Origin: Paraspadella gotoi
Lineage: Eukaryota; Chaetognatha
Length of the DNA: 64,000 bases
Assembly: GCA_051294375.1 (NCBI GenBank)
Contig: CM119266.1
Location: 3,784,420 to 3,848,419, forward strand
Reading direction: 5' to 3'
Part shown: piece after piece, positions 1-10,790 of the stretch
Layout: each line of letters starts with the position of its first letter
How positions within the stretch are numbered: position 1 is the stretch's first letter
Program-made: the position numbers and the translations under genes
The notes under the pieces: model-generated
Told to the model about the DNA's origin: nothing
Databases searched by the model: none
What the model saw: only the letters and a program-made list of their open reading frames with translations

Positions 1-1360
1 AAAAAGTAAAAAAAATATTAAAAAATATTCATATTTGAGTTAATTTTTGATCGATTTTGTCATAAAAGGTTTCAATTGATAGAAAAATATGCCAATAATA
101 GATTAAATTTAATATTTAAAGGTTTTTTAATCAAACATGACTTGTGATCCCCTTTTTTCTCCAAAAATATACAAATAAAATTGTGATTTGTCTATTTTTT
201 GCTAATATTTTAAGCTTTTAATGTTAGAATTCTTACTGAAAAATTATATAATATAAAAATATGGCTATTTCTGATTCTAGCAAGCTATCATACTTTCAAA
301 TATCATAAAAAATAAGTATTATGAAGTCAAAATGAAAAAAAAATGTCAGTACCGAAATCGATTTTTAATAATTTCTTAGAGAGAGAGAGAGAGGGAGAGA
401 GGGAGAGAGAGAGAGGGGGAGAGGGAGATAAAGATAGATAGAAAGCCTTTATGTGTGTTCAAACTTAAAAAATATTTGAAATTAAATTTAGACAATTATT
501 GTTTAATGAAATATAATTCAAAATATAACAGACAAAATTGAAAGAAAGAAAAATTCTAGTTTCAAATGCAGGAAAAGGAAAGGTGACGAAATCTGGATTA
601 ACTATATTATTCCCAAGTAGGCGTGTAAAAAACGGTTAATTTTAAAAATTTTAATTATTGTAACAAAAAATATTTTAAAAATGAATTAAAAAGGAATTCA
701 TCAAAGAAAAAATTCTAATAACAAAAAATAAAACATAAAAAAATCAACTAATGTTGGAGGTGGTAAAGTGAGTTAAGCGGAATTTATATTTATTTGCTCT
801 TTTTATGCAAAATGTTAGCCTTCTTTATAAAATGCAACAATATGCAAATAAGTTTTTAAAAATGTTGAGTAATTTTTTTTGCTTTAGGGTTAATAAAAAT
901 ACGTTTTAACTGATTCATAGGCAAAGAATAACATTATTTGCGATATTATTTTTAGCAGGATTGATAATTGAATTTTACCAAAAAAATTTTGACCTGTGCC
1001 AAAAGTTTTTAAAATGACTGAAATTCATATATGTGTTAAATGTAACATAGTAGTATAATGCAGGCGTAGTAGACTACCACTGGTAGTGTATGTAACGGTA
1101 AAAGTTTCTCAATTCATTCAAAATTAATATTCAATAAATAAGAACGACAATGAACACGTAATCCAAAGCGTGAAAAATTAATTTTCCATCTTGTGAATTA
1201 TTTTATATATAAAAAGATTTAATCTAAAAAGTTATGTTAAAATCCTGTTTAATTTATTAAGTCAGAGATGCTTGCTCAACTCTGCTCGATAAAAAGAAAT
1301 TTAAAGTGACTTTGTCCTTTAAATTGAGAGTTCCGTGTGATGCGAACCGCAAAAGGGCTC
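1..1360. other. AT-rich non-coding stretch
   Basis: No convincing exon or long open frame is visible on either strand. The only structured part is a purine tract of GA and GGGA units at about 379-428. The rest is A/T runs typical of intergenic or intronic DNA here. Confidence 0.6.
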
Positions 1361-1690
1361 AGGCCTCAAGGGAACGCAAAAAGGCTAAGGCCTCGAGGGC
1401 TCGCAAAAGGGCTACAGCCTCGTGGGCACTCTGAAGGGCCAATCATTGAGTTGGTGAAACGAGGCTGAGTTTAATTAAGGCTGTAAACGACAAAGCGAAA
1501 TCGAGTGACCGATGGGGGGAGATGGTTAATGGGAGAACCGGTTAATGGGAGAACCGGTTAATGGGAGAACCGGTTAAAGGGGTAAACGGATAATGGAAGG
1601 ACTGGTTTATGGGAGAACAGGTTAATGGGAGAACAGGTTAATCGGGGAACAGGTTAATGGGGGAACAGGTTAATGGGGGAACAGGTCGAT
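1361..1690. repeat. Two adjoining minisatellites
   Basis: From 1361 to about 1440 a unit of about 30 bp containing GGCCTC and GCAAAAGGGCT is repeated about three times. From about 1522 to 1686 a 16-bp unit, GGGAGAACCGGTTAAT with A/C variation, is repeated about ten times. Degraded units of the 16-bp array reappear at about 4905-5090, the start of the second copy of this region. Confidence 0.85.
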
Positions 1691-1829
1691 AGCAATTTAT
1701 TTTAAAAATTCCAAAAAATATCTCAAAACATGTTGTTTATATAATAAATATATGCGGTGTTATATGATCCCTCATTTTATACTATGCAAGGTTGTAAAGT
1801 GCTTACCTAACTTTTGATAATAGTTTATC

Positions 1830-1908
1830 TTAGAGATTCGAACCCGCGACCTTTTGATCCGACTTCGATTCGTGATATCTACCTAAAAGCTATGAGCTAA
1901 AGGTTCAT
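1830..1908 (-). repeat. tRNA-derived SINE head (pol III boxes)
   Basis: On the minus strand an A-box-like TAGCTCATAGC (1889-1899) is followed about 45 bp later by a B box, GGTTCGAATCT (1834-1844). This is the internal RNA polymerase III promoter layout of tRNAs and tRNA-derived SINEs. Acceptor-stem pairing is not evident, so it is called a SINE head rather than a tRNA gene. Confidence 0.6.
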
Positions 1909-1995
1909 GGGCAATCTGGGTATTTACGGCATTGGGAATGGAGTCAAGTAGAGCATCGGAGTATCTAAGCTTCGGTAAAGCGATGACTCGATAAA

Positions 1996-1999
<4 letters not shown>

Positions 2000-2048
<49 letters not shown>

Positions 2049-2500
2049 CCATCCCAGGCGATTGGGATAAAAAGAAAGACTTTTAATCCTGTTGACTTCA
2101 TCTCTATTTTTACGATGGACTTTCAATTTCAACGGGAAATCGAGAGAGCGAGACGAAGACAGAGACAGAGATAAATAAGAGCTAGCCGAAGATAAAGAAG
2201 ATATAAGAGAGGGAGACTAAGATAGAGACAGAGACGTTTATTTCTGAATTGAGAAAAATAAAATTTCTGCCGATTACAACTAAAAAAATTCCGCTTATAG
2301 TCTTTGTGGAATAGTACGTAAAATAATAAGTATCATAAAAAGATTTATTGTAAACAAAACGGCATCCAGCATCACTCAGAGAAAAAAAGACGCCGACTTA
2401 AGCGGGAAAACCGTGGTATCGATCGAGAGGCCAACAAATGCCCTTTTTAGAGAAATAGAGAGAGAGAGAGAGAGAAGAGCAAATGACGAGAAGAGGAAGA

Positions 2501-2539
<39 letters not shown>

Positions 2540-2639
2540 AGAGAGACGAGAGAGATTGAGAGAGAGAGAGAGACATTATCGATAATTCGATAGATCAAGA
2601 TGAGCATTTAGGCGTGAAAAATGACGCAAGAAGGTCTCT

Positions 2640-2679
<40 letters not shown>

Positions 2680-2700
2680 CTCTCTCTTCTCTGTCTCTAT
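2000..2700. repeat. (GA)n and (CT)n tract cluster
   Basis: (GA)n runs at about 2000-2044 and 2456-2574 are followed by (CT)n at about 2636-2695, with a unique spacer between. Opposite-polarity tracts on the same strand can pair with each other. The SLSLSL/ERERER open frames across them are repeat translations, not genes. Confidence 0.9.
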
Positions 2701-3345
2701 TTTAGGTTAAGTTAAATTATGAGTAACCACAGATACAGGGCAGCTTACTAAATTGACTTTTAAGCCGAGTACATTGTACATCCAAATTGCTTTTGTTTTT
2801 GTGTCAATTTCTTGACTAAACGAAAAAGCGACATCTAAAGTCGAAACGAAAAAAAAACCTGTCAAAACAAAAGACATCGATTGTAAAAGATAAAGGAGAG
2901 AGAAACAATGACCGTTAACGAAGTTAATGAAACAAAACAATATCTGAGCTTAAAAAGTTTCTTTGCTTAAAACAGAGAAGGATTAGAACATCGATAGAGA
3001 AGGAACAGACGGACAGATGAATTGATTAAAAAAATAAAAACAAATAGATTTAGTATAAAGAATGCATGTATGGACATATGGATTATCCACGCCCTTAAGG
3101 CTTAACTTTAGGCTTTTCGAATCTGCGATGGTTAAATGAAAAACTGTAGCAACTCGAGATTTCGAATCTTTCTTCATCTCACCGCTAGAGGAGAGAAAGC
3201 GTCGATTCAAGCGCCTATTAATCGTGGGCGCTTCAGTCGAGACACAGTGGCTCGTGGAGATATAACCCATCTGCTCAAATTCACTGTGGTCCGCGTTGTG
3301 AGAATCCGTGAGAAGGGTCTAACACGTCAGTACAGCGCATAGCTC
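2701..3345. other. Non-coding spacer within copy A
   Basis: Single-copy-looking sequence repeated at about 6085-6790. It includes a short CTTAAGG motif near 3090 that is expanded in the partner copy. Open frames here are short and lack splice or domain support. Confidence 0.5.
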
Positions 3346-3996
3346 GTGAATGCAATGCGATGCAATTCACATCGCTGTTTAGCTCGTGCAATGCCTGAGA
3401 TGAATTCACATCGCTGTTTAGCTCGTGCAATGCAATGCGATGCAATTCACATCGCTGTTTATGCTTGTGCAACTTGCAATGAGATGCATATTCACATCGC
3501 TGTTTAGCTCGTGCAATGCAATCGATGCAATTCACATCGCTGTTTAGCTCATGGCAATGCATGTGGATGTGCAATTCACATCGCTTTTAGCTCGTGCAAT
3601 GCAATGCATTGCAATTCACATTGCTGTTTAGCTCGTGCATTCAATGCGATGCAATTCACATCGTGTTTAGCTCGTGAATGCAATGTCGATGCAATTCCAC
3701 TCGCTGTTTTGCTGTGCATGCAATGCGATGCACTTCACATCGCTGTTTTAGCTTTTGCAATGCAATGCAATGCATTCACTTGCTGTTTAGCTCGTGCATG
3801 CAATGCGATGCAATTAAATCGCTGGTTAGCTCGTGCAATGCAATGCGATGCAATTCACATCGCTGTTATAGCTCGTACAATGCAATGCAATGCAATGCAA
3901 TTCACATCGCTGTTTAGCTCGTGCAATGCAATGCATGCAATTCACATCGCTGTTTAGCTGGTGCAATGCAATGCGATGCAATTCACATTGCTGTTT
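3346..3996. repeat. 41-bp hairpin minisatellite, copy A
   Basis: About 16 units of roughly 41 bp. Each contains repeated GCAAT words, then GCGATGCAATTCACATCGC, then TGTTTAGCTCGT. The GCGATG...CATCGC part is a 6-bp inverted repeat around a 7-base loop, so each unit can fold into a hairpin. Units here carry many small indels. The MQCNAMQ-like open frames are translations of the repeat. Confidence 0.92.
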
Positions 3997-4074
3997 ATCG
4001 CGGATTGAATATTCTCCTTGAACTCCTTTGATTTACAAACCAACATTGACGGCCTTATTTTCCCAGAATGCCCA

Positions 4075-4648
4075 TAGGGTGAAGTGAAAGTTTGGAATTG
4101 AAATTAGCAGCATATATCTTGAAACTATCATATTTGTGGAATATTAATCTGTAGCTATTTTTTTTTTTACAAATAGTAGCCCAGTCAGCTTATTTTGTAT
4201 ATAGTTCTACCCTATATAATGTAAAAATTTCACAATGTTTTTTTTTAATTTGAAACAGATTCAGATTCCTCGTTAAAAGTTGATAAAGAAATATAAATCT
4301 TTTTCAAAAATTATGTTTAAGAAGAAGTTAAATACAAAAAACTATATTTTTAAGCTGGAAAATTAAAAATCGTATCTCTAAATATAGTTTTTAAATTTTG
4401 ACTAACTTAATGAAAGAATTTTTAAAAGAAAATTATAATTTCTTTTAGCAATTTTGCAAGGATCCAAATCCGATCTTAAAATTTAAATTATATTTTAAAA
4501 TTTTTAGCCTATTATATACTTATTACTATATAATATATAGTACACTGGTGCCCACTAATGTATAAAATTAAAAATAATTTACCAAAGTATTTTAATGGTT
4601 TTTATGTTCATGTTTTATATGCTAAATTTTAATTTTACTACAATTTCA
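4075..4648. mobile_element. Foldback hAT-like element, left part (right end lost in gap)
   Basis: Starts with TAGGGTGAAGTGAAAG, the same left end as the complete element at 7537-8139, and follows it until the N-run. Left and right halves are imperfect reverse complements around a central spacer. No transposase frame is present. Confidence 0.7.
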
Positions 4649-4673
4649 NNNNNNNNNNNNNNNNNNNNNNNNN
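4649..4673. other. Assembly gap (25 N)
   Basis: A run of 25 unknown bases between the two copies of a duplicated segment. The fixed round size suggests a scaffolding placeholder, not a measured length. Confidence 0.98.
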
Positions 4674-4904
4674 GGTCCACACGGTGCCGACTCCAGTGAA
4701 ATTCGATCACAGTGTGAATCTTTTCCATAGAGGAGAGGCACTGCGGATCCTCATCTCTCCTTTCCCCTCCTCTCCCGAGGATCCGTCCCTCCTTTAGCCA
4801 CTCTTCCGCGTTTCTCAGTCTACTAACTTCCTTCTTTTCTAATACTATCCGGCCAAGGACTTCCTGCATTAAACATTACGTTGCTGATATAAGTCTCTTC
4901 TTCA
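4674..4904. other. Unique sequence beside the gap, possible small exon
   Basis: About 230 bp not found in either duplicate copy. The minus strand has an open frame of about 60 codons running into the gap (VLGRIVLEKKEVSRL, EEWLKEGRILG). I do not recognise the family. With no visible splice support it may be chance or a fragment of a gene lost in the gap. Confidence 0.25.
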
Positions 4905-5231
4905 GCAGGTTAATGGGAACAGTGTTAATGACGGGGGACAGGTTATGTTAGAGAACGCGGTTAAATGGGAGAACCGGTAAAGGCTGAGAACGGTTAAAGA
5001 GTAAACCATAATGGAAACTGGTTCAATGGTAGAGAAAGGTATGACAGAACAGTTAAGGCCGGCGAACAGTTAATGGGCGCGAACAGGTCGATAGCACATT
5101 TATTTTAAAAATTCCAAAAATATCTCAAAAACATGTTGTTTATATTAATAAATATATGCGGTGTGTATACGATCCCTCATTTTATACATTGCAAGTTGTA
5201 ATCTTACCTAACTTTTGATAATAGTTTTTCT

Positions 5232-5310
5232 TAGAGATTCGAGACCCGCGACCTTTTGATCCGACTTCGAATTCGTGATATCTACCTAAAAGCTATGAGC
5301 TAAAGGTTCT
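5232..5310 (-). repeat. tRNA-derived SINE head, second copy
   Basis: The same minus-strand A-box and B-box arrangement as at 1830-1908, with small indels, as expected from its place inside copy B of the duplication. Confidence 0.55.
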
Positions 5311-5912
5311 ATGGGCAATCTCGGGTATTTACGCATTGGGAATGGAGTCAAGTGAGCATCGGAGTATCTAAGCTTCGTAAAGCGATGACTCGATAAAGCT
5401 GAGAGAGAGAGAGAGAGAGAGAAGAGAGAAGAGAAGAGAAGAGAGAAGAGAGAGAGCAGAGAACGACAGAGAGAGAGAAATCCCATCCAGGCGATTGCAT
5501 AAAAAGAAAGACTTATATCCTGGTTTACTTCATCTCTATTTTACGATGGACTTTCAATTTCAACGGGAAATCGAGAGAGCGAGACGAAGACAAGACAGAG
5601 ATAAAAAAGAGCTACCCGAGATAAAACAGAGAGAGATTATAAAAGATACAGAGGGAGACTAAGATAGAACGAGACGTTTATTTGCTGAATTGAGAAAATA
5701 AAAATTTCTGCGATTACATAAAAAAAATTCCGCTTATAGTCTTTGTGGAATAGTTAGTAAAATAATAAGTATCATAAAAGATTTATTGTAAACAAAACGG
5801 GCATCCAGCATCATCAGAGAAAAAAGACGCCGACTTAAGCGGGAAAACCGTGGTATCGATCGAGAGGCCACAAATGCCTTTTTAGAGAAATAGAGAGAGA
5901 GAGAAGAGAGGA

Positions 5913-5949
<37 letters not shown>

Positions 5950-6490
5950 CAGAGAGAGAGAGAGACATTATCGATAATATCGATAGATCAAGCATGAGCA
6001 TTTAGGCGTGAAAAGTGACGCAAGAAGAGGTCTCTCTCTCTCTCTCCTCTCTTCTCTCTCTCTCTCTCTCTTCCTCTGTCTCTATTTTAGTTTAAGTTAA
6101 ATTATGAGTAACCACAGATACAGGGCAGCTTACTAAAATTGACTTTTAAGCCGAGTACAATTGTACATCCAAATTGCTTTTGTTTTTGTGTCAATTTCTT
6201 GACTAAACGAAAAAGCGACATCTAAAGTCGAAACGAAAAAAAAACCTGTCAAAACAAAAAGACATCGATGTAAAAGATAAAGGAGAGAGAAAACAATGAC
6301 AGTTAACGACAGTTAATGACAACAAAACTAAATATCTGAGCTTAAAAAGTTTCTTTGCTTAAAACAGAAGAGGATTAGAACATCGATAGAGAAGACGAAC
6401 AGACGGACAGATGAATTGATTAAAAAAATAAAAACAAATAGATTTATGTATAAAGAAATGCATGTATGGACATATGGATTATCCACGCCC

Positions 6491-6555
6491 TTAACTTAAG
6501 CTTAAGGCTTAAGGCTTAAGGCTTAAGGCTTAAGGCTTAAGGCTTAAGGCTTAAC
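6491..6555. repeat. Heptamer (CTTAAGG)n array
   Basis: About nine tandem CTTAAGG units. The matching place in copy A, near 3090, has about one unit. CTTAAG is self-complementary, so the array can form small hairpins. Confidence 0.9.
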
Positions 6556-6795
6556 TTTAGGCTTTTCGAATCTGCGATGGTTAAATGAAAAACTGTAGCA
6601 ACTCGAGATTTTCGAATCTTTCTTCATCTCACCGCTAGAGGGAGAGAAAGCGTCGATTCAACGCGCTATTAATCGGTGGCGCTTCAGTCGAGACACAGTG
6701 GCTCGTGGAGATATTAACCCATCTGCTCAAATTCACTGTGGTCCGGCGTTGTGGAAATCCGTGAGAAGGGTCTAACACGTCAGTAACCTAGCGCA

Positions 6796-7455
6796 TAGCT
6801 CGTGCAATGCAATGCGATGCAATTCACATCGCTGTTTAGCTCGTGCAATGCAATGAGATGAAATTCACATCGCTGTTTAGCTCGTGCAATGCAATGCGAT
6901 GCAATTCACATCGCTGTTTAGCTTGTGCAATGCAATGAGATGCAATTCACATCGCTGTTTAGCTCGTGCAATGCAATGCGATGCAATGTCACTCGTTGTT
7001 TAGCCGTGCAATGCAATGCGATGCAATTCACATTGCTGTTTAGCTCGTGAATTCAATGCGATGCAATTCACATCGTGTTAGCTCGTGCAATGCAATGCGA
7101 TGCAATTCACATCGCTGTTTTGCTTGTGCAATGCAATGCGATGCAATTCACATCGCCTCTTTAGCTCGTGCAATGCAATGCGATGCAATTCACATCGCTG
7201 TTAGCTCGTGCAATGCAATGCATGCAATTCACATTGCTGTTTAGCCCGTGCAATGCAATGCGATGCAATTCACATCGCATTAGCTCTGTGCTGCAATGCA
7301 ATGCGATGCAATTCACATCGCTGTTTAGCTCGTACAATGCAATGCAATGCAATGCAATTCACATCGCTGTTTAGCTCGTGCAATGCAATGCGATGCAATT
7401 CACATCGCTGTTTAGCTGGTGCAATGCAATGCGATGCAATTCACATTGCTGTTTA
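6796..7455. repeat. 41-bp hairpin minisatellite, copy B
   Basis: About 16 units of the same 41-bp repeat as at 3346-3996, with fewer indels. The consensus GCGATGCAATTCACATCGC hairpin is intact in most units. Confidence 0.92.
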
Positions 7456-7536
7456 TCGCGGATTGAAAATATCTTCTCTTGAACTCCTTTGATTTCACAA
7501 CCAACATTGACGGCCTTATTTTCCCAGAATGCCCAA

Positions 7537-8139
7537 TAGGGTGAAGTGAAAGTTTGGAATTGAAATTTAGCAGTTATCTCTTGAAACTATCATATTTGTG
7601 AATATTAATCTGTAGTATTTTTCTTTTTTTACAAATATAGTAGCCAGTCAGCTTATTTTGTATATAGTACTACCTTTATAATGTCAAAATTTCAAAATGG
7701 TTTTTTTTTAATTCTGAGAACAGATTCAGATTCCTCATTAAAAGTTGATAAAGAAAATATAAAATCTTTTCAAAAATTATGTCATTAAAAGTTAAAATTA
7801 CAAAAAACTATATTTTTAAGCTGAAAATTAAAAATCGTATCTTAAATATAGTTTTTTAAATTTTGACTAACTTAATGAAAGAATTTTAAAAAAGAATTAT
7901 ACTTCTTTTAGCAACTTTTTGCAAGGAATCCAAATCCGATCTTAAAATTTAAAAATTTATATTTTAAAAATTTTAGCCTATTATATACTTATTACTATAT
8001 ATAAATATAGCTCACTGGTGCCCACTAATGTATAAAATTAAAAAATAAATTTACCAAAGTATTTTTAATGGTTTTTATGTTCATGTTTTATATGCTAAAT
8101 TTTAATTTTCTAAAATTTCATCATTTTCACATCACTCTA
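7537..8139. mobile_element. Complete foldback hAT-like MITE (about 600 bp)
   Basis: The left end TAGGGTGAAGTGAAAG and the reverse complement of the right end, TAGAGTGATGTGAAAA, match. The flanks carry a perfect 8-bp direct repeat, ATGCCCAA, at 7529-7536 and 8140-8147. Eight-base target duplications with TAGGG-like terminal repeats are typical of hAT transposons. The two halves are imperfect reverse complements and there is no transposase, so it is non-autonomous. Confidence 0.8.
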
Positions 8140-8214
8140 ATGCCCAATTCTATCCTAAAATCAGAATTAAATTAATTTTTGATTAAAAATTAGGGTTAGA
8201 TGGTGCTTTTTTCA

Positions 8215-8300
8215 ATAGAAACGAAACTATGATTAGGACTGAAGTCGAAAGACAACGACGAAAACGACGACGACGACAACGACAACGACAACGAAAAAGG
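8215..8300. repeat. (GAC)n/(AAC)n trinucleotide tract
   Basis: Runs of ACGACGACG grading into ACAACG repeats. It encodes no supported product. Confidence 0.85.
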
Positions 8301-8399
8301 AATCGAGGTCAAAGTTCATCGATTTGAGCCTCAGAAGGAAATGATTTCCCCGAACGGAGACAACCAACTGGACTGACAGACCAAAATAATTAATTCTCT

Positions 8400-8720
8400 A
8401 TTTTTGGGGGTTTCAAGGTGGGAACTTCGGAGGGGGGAGAGGGCGGAGGGGGCGAGTGGGAAAGGTGGAGAGGGGCGGGATGGAGGGGGGCGAGTGGGGG
8501 AGAGGGGGGGTGGTGGGGGAGAGGGGGTGGGAGTCGAGGGGAAATGAGAGAAAGGTGAATTCAAAAGGCGGGAAGTTATGATGATGATGATGGTGATATT
8601 TATGCTGATGATGATGATGAAGATGTGATGTTCGAGATGATGGAGTGACTTCTGATGGACAATAGGGTAAAAATAACCAGGAGAAAAGGAAGAAGAAGAA
8701 AAAAGAAAAAAAACCAAAAA
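8400..8720. repeat. G-rich purine tract and (GAT)n
   Basis: About 150 bp of GGGGGAGAGGG-like sequence (8425-8550), then ATG/GAT triplets (8576-8630) and an A-rich stretch. The proline- and histidine-rich minus-strand frames are low-complexity translations. Several runs of four or more G make local G-quadruplexes possible. Confidence 0.75.
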
Positions 8721-8729
8721 AATTTTGTG

Positions 8730-9190
8730 GCCCTGTGATATTTTCCGTCATCCAATCTTCTAAGCTCTAATAGTGTAGTCGTTCTGGCTTGATAGCGAGG
8801 CCCTATGATATTTTCCGTCATCCACCCTACTAAGCTCTTAGTGTAGTCGTTCTGGCTCGATATTGAGGCCCTATGATATTTTCCATCATCCACCCTACTA
8901 AGCTCTTATAGTGTAGTCGTTCTGGCTCAATAGTGAGGCCCTGTGATAATTTCCGTCATGCACCCTACTAAACTCTTATTGTGTAGTCGTTCTGGCTCAA
9001 TAGCGAGGCCCTGTAATATTTTCCGTCATACACCCTACTAAGCTCATAGTGTAGTCATTCTGGGTCTATAGCAAGGCCCTGTGATATTTTCCATCATCCA
9101 CCCTACTAAGCTCTTATAGTGTAGTTGTTCTGGCTTGATAACGAGGCCCTGTGATATTTTCCGTCATCCACCCTACTAAGCTCTTATAGT
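8730..9190. repeat. Minisatellite of about 69 bp, about seven units
   Basis: Units contain CCCTGTGATATTTTCCGTCA, then CACCCTACTAAGCTC, then GTGTAGTCGTTCTGGCT. They are 90% or more alike and in head-to-tail order. Open frames across it are not credible genes. Confidence 0.92.
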
Positions 9191-9954
9191 GCGATACTCA
9201 CTCACATTTAAAAATGCTTAAAACTCGAGAAATACTACATCAATTTAGTATATATTGGGTATAAAAGAGAGGTACATACCAGAAGACATTTAACATAAAA
9301 CTGTATCATACTTTTGAGGTCACGTGATCACCTAAAAAGAGATTATAAAATTTAATACGGCTTAAATTTGGTTGCTCTTTTGTTAATTTTTCTGACAAGG
9401 AAGAACCTTAAATTTAAATTTAAGCAAATTTAAACAGATTATCAGTAGAAGAAGTTTGAATTTGTCAGATTATAAAAAAAAACAGAATAACAGTAAAACT
9501 GCATTAATCTATCTAATTAAGTTAAAAAGAGAAAGAATTCAATAAAACATCTGAATAAATAAGTTTTTATTCTTAAAATTGAATTTCGCATCTAATTTTT
9601 TTTTCTTTTTTTTTGAGGGGGGAGGGAGAAAAGGGGTCAGAGCTAATGGGCATTTTCCGTCCGCTTCCGTCCGCTTCCGTCCGCTTCTAATCGCTTCGAC
9701 TCTTTTCCTCCTTTTCCTCTTTCTATAAATTTCGGTCTCTTTATCCAAGTAAGGGCGTTCCCTTTTTTGCGTTCGTTCCCTTGACGACGCCATCCTGTTT
9801 CCATGGATACGAGGCGCATTTTATCTCTAGCCTCGTTTATCTAGAGAGACGTTGAATCGATTCCTCCGTTTCTTAACATTTACTGGATAATAATAACAAA
9901 ATGATAATTTTATTTTTGTCTAATTAAATCATCATTCATCGTCGTTCATTTGTC
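9191..9954. other. AT-rich non-coding stretch
   Basis: No exon-like segment found. Contains short TCCGTCCGCT triplication near 9655-9690 and poly-T near 9595. Confidence 0.5.
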
Positions 9955-10220
9955 TCATTTGACCTCAAAGTCTCAAGGTCAGAGCTCACAGGGCCAAAGG
10001 TCTTAAGGTCAGAGATCCCAAGGTCAGAGGTCACAAGGTCAGAAATCTTGAGGTCAGAGGTCTTAAGGTCAAAGGTCTCAAGGTCAGAGGTATCGAGGTC
10101 TCAAGGTCAGAGGTCTCAAGTCAGAGGTCACAAGGCCAAAGGTCTTAAAGTCAGAGGTCCCAAAGTCAGATGTCTCGAGGTCAGAGGTCTCAAGGTCAGA
10201 GGTCACAAGGTCAGAGGTCA
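9955..10220. repeat. Short tandem repeat of AGGTCAGAGGTC units
   Basis: About 20 imperfect units of 9-13 bp built on AAGGTCAGAGGTC. Each AGGTCA word resembles a nuclear-receptor half site, but the density is explained by tandem duplication and no regulatory role is claimed. Confidence 0.85.
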
Positions 10221-10639
10221 TTGAATTTTTATCTTTTATTCTCAAAAGATAATATTCCTGGTTTACATTTCTATTTTCTTTAATTTTATTTTCATTAAAT
10301 TCCATTTTAAATATTTTTTTCTCACAGAAAAAATACTTTTACACTCAGTCTTTCCAAGCGAATAAAAAAACACAAAATGACAGATGCCAGAATATGTTAT
10401 TATTTAAATTAATATGTTATTATTTAAATTAATATGTTATTATTTCAGTTTACATTTCGTATTCGATTTACATTCGATTTGCATATCGAGTTATAAAAAA
10501 ACTTATTTAAAGTAAAAGCACTCTCGGAAAAATCAAGAATAACGTTCTGCTCTTTCGAGTGAAACTGGTTAAATCAGTTGTTAGCAGCTGTGGCCCACGA
10601 ATTTTATTTTTTTGGGTTTAAAATGTGTTGATTAATAGC

Positions 10640-10790
10640 TAAGTGGGCTGAAGAGTGCTTTCTTTAACCCCCTCTTGCAGCCATGGAATGGGTCCTGGGC
10701 TTGGAACCAGGCTTAAGGGTTTTCCAGGCGCCCAAGGCGGTTTACAATAATGGTCATGAGCTGATTTTATTACTAAATGAGCCACCGGGT
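10640..10790 (+). repeat. Interspersed repeat R1 (SINE-like), copy 1
   Basis: Contains AGTGGGCTGAAGAGTGCT, then GCAGCCATGG, then GGTCCTGGGCTTGGAACCAG and CCAAGGCGGTTTA. The same ordered words occur at 18773-18970 and, reversed, at 51015-51262 and 56005-56262. Size and dispersion suit a short retroposon, but the pol III boxes are not clear. Confidence 0.7.

Larger units (their letters stand above)
1530..4648. repeat. Duplicated segment, copy A (partner 4905-8150)
   Basis: The order of landmarks here repeats in 4905-8150: the GGTTAATGGG array, a tRNA-like SINE head, (GA)n, a stretch around ACGGCATCCAGCATC, (CT)n, a 41-bp minisatellite and the left part of a foldback element. Copy A is clean in its first half but indel-rich from about 3350 towards the N-run at 4649. 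Copy B is noisy mainly at its start. Noise rising towards the gap from both sides suggests unpolished gap filling. Confidence 0.85.
4905..8150. repeat. Duplicated segment, copy B (partner 1530-4648)
   Basis: Repeats the landmarks of 1530-4648 in the same order and orientation. It also includes the complete right end of the foldback element and its flanking target duplication. The first kilobase is rich in one-base insertions and deletions relative to copy A, while the minisatellite part is cleaner than in copy A. Confidence 0.85.

Noticed and set aside
3346-3996. MQCNAMQCDAIHIAV open frames resembling a repeat protein
   Set aside because: Direct translation of the 41-bp minisatellite, with frame changes at every indel.
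9955-10220. Cluster of nuclear-receptor half sites (AGGTCA)
   Set aside because: The words come from one tandemly repeated unit; no spacing rule or nearby gene supports an enhancer.
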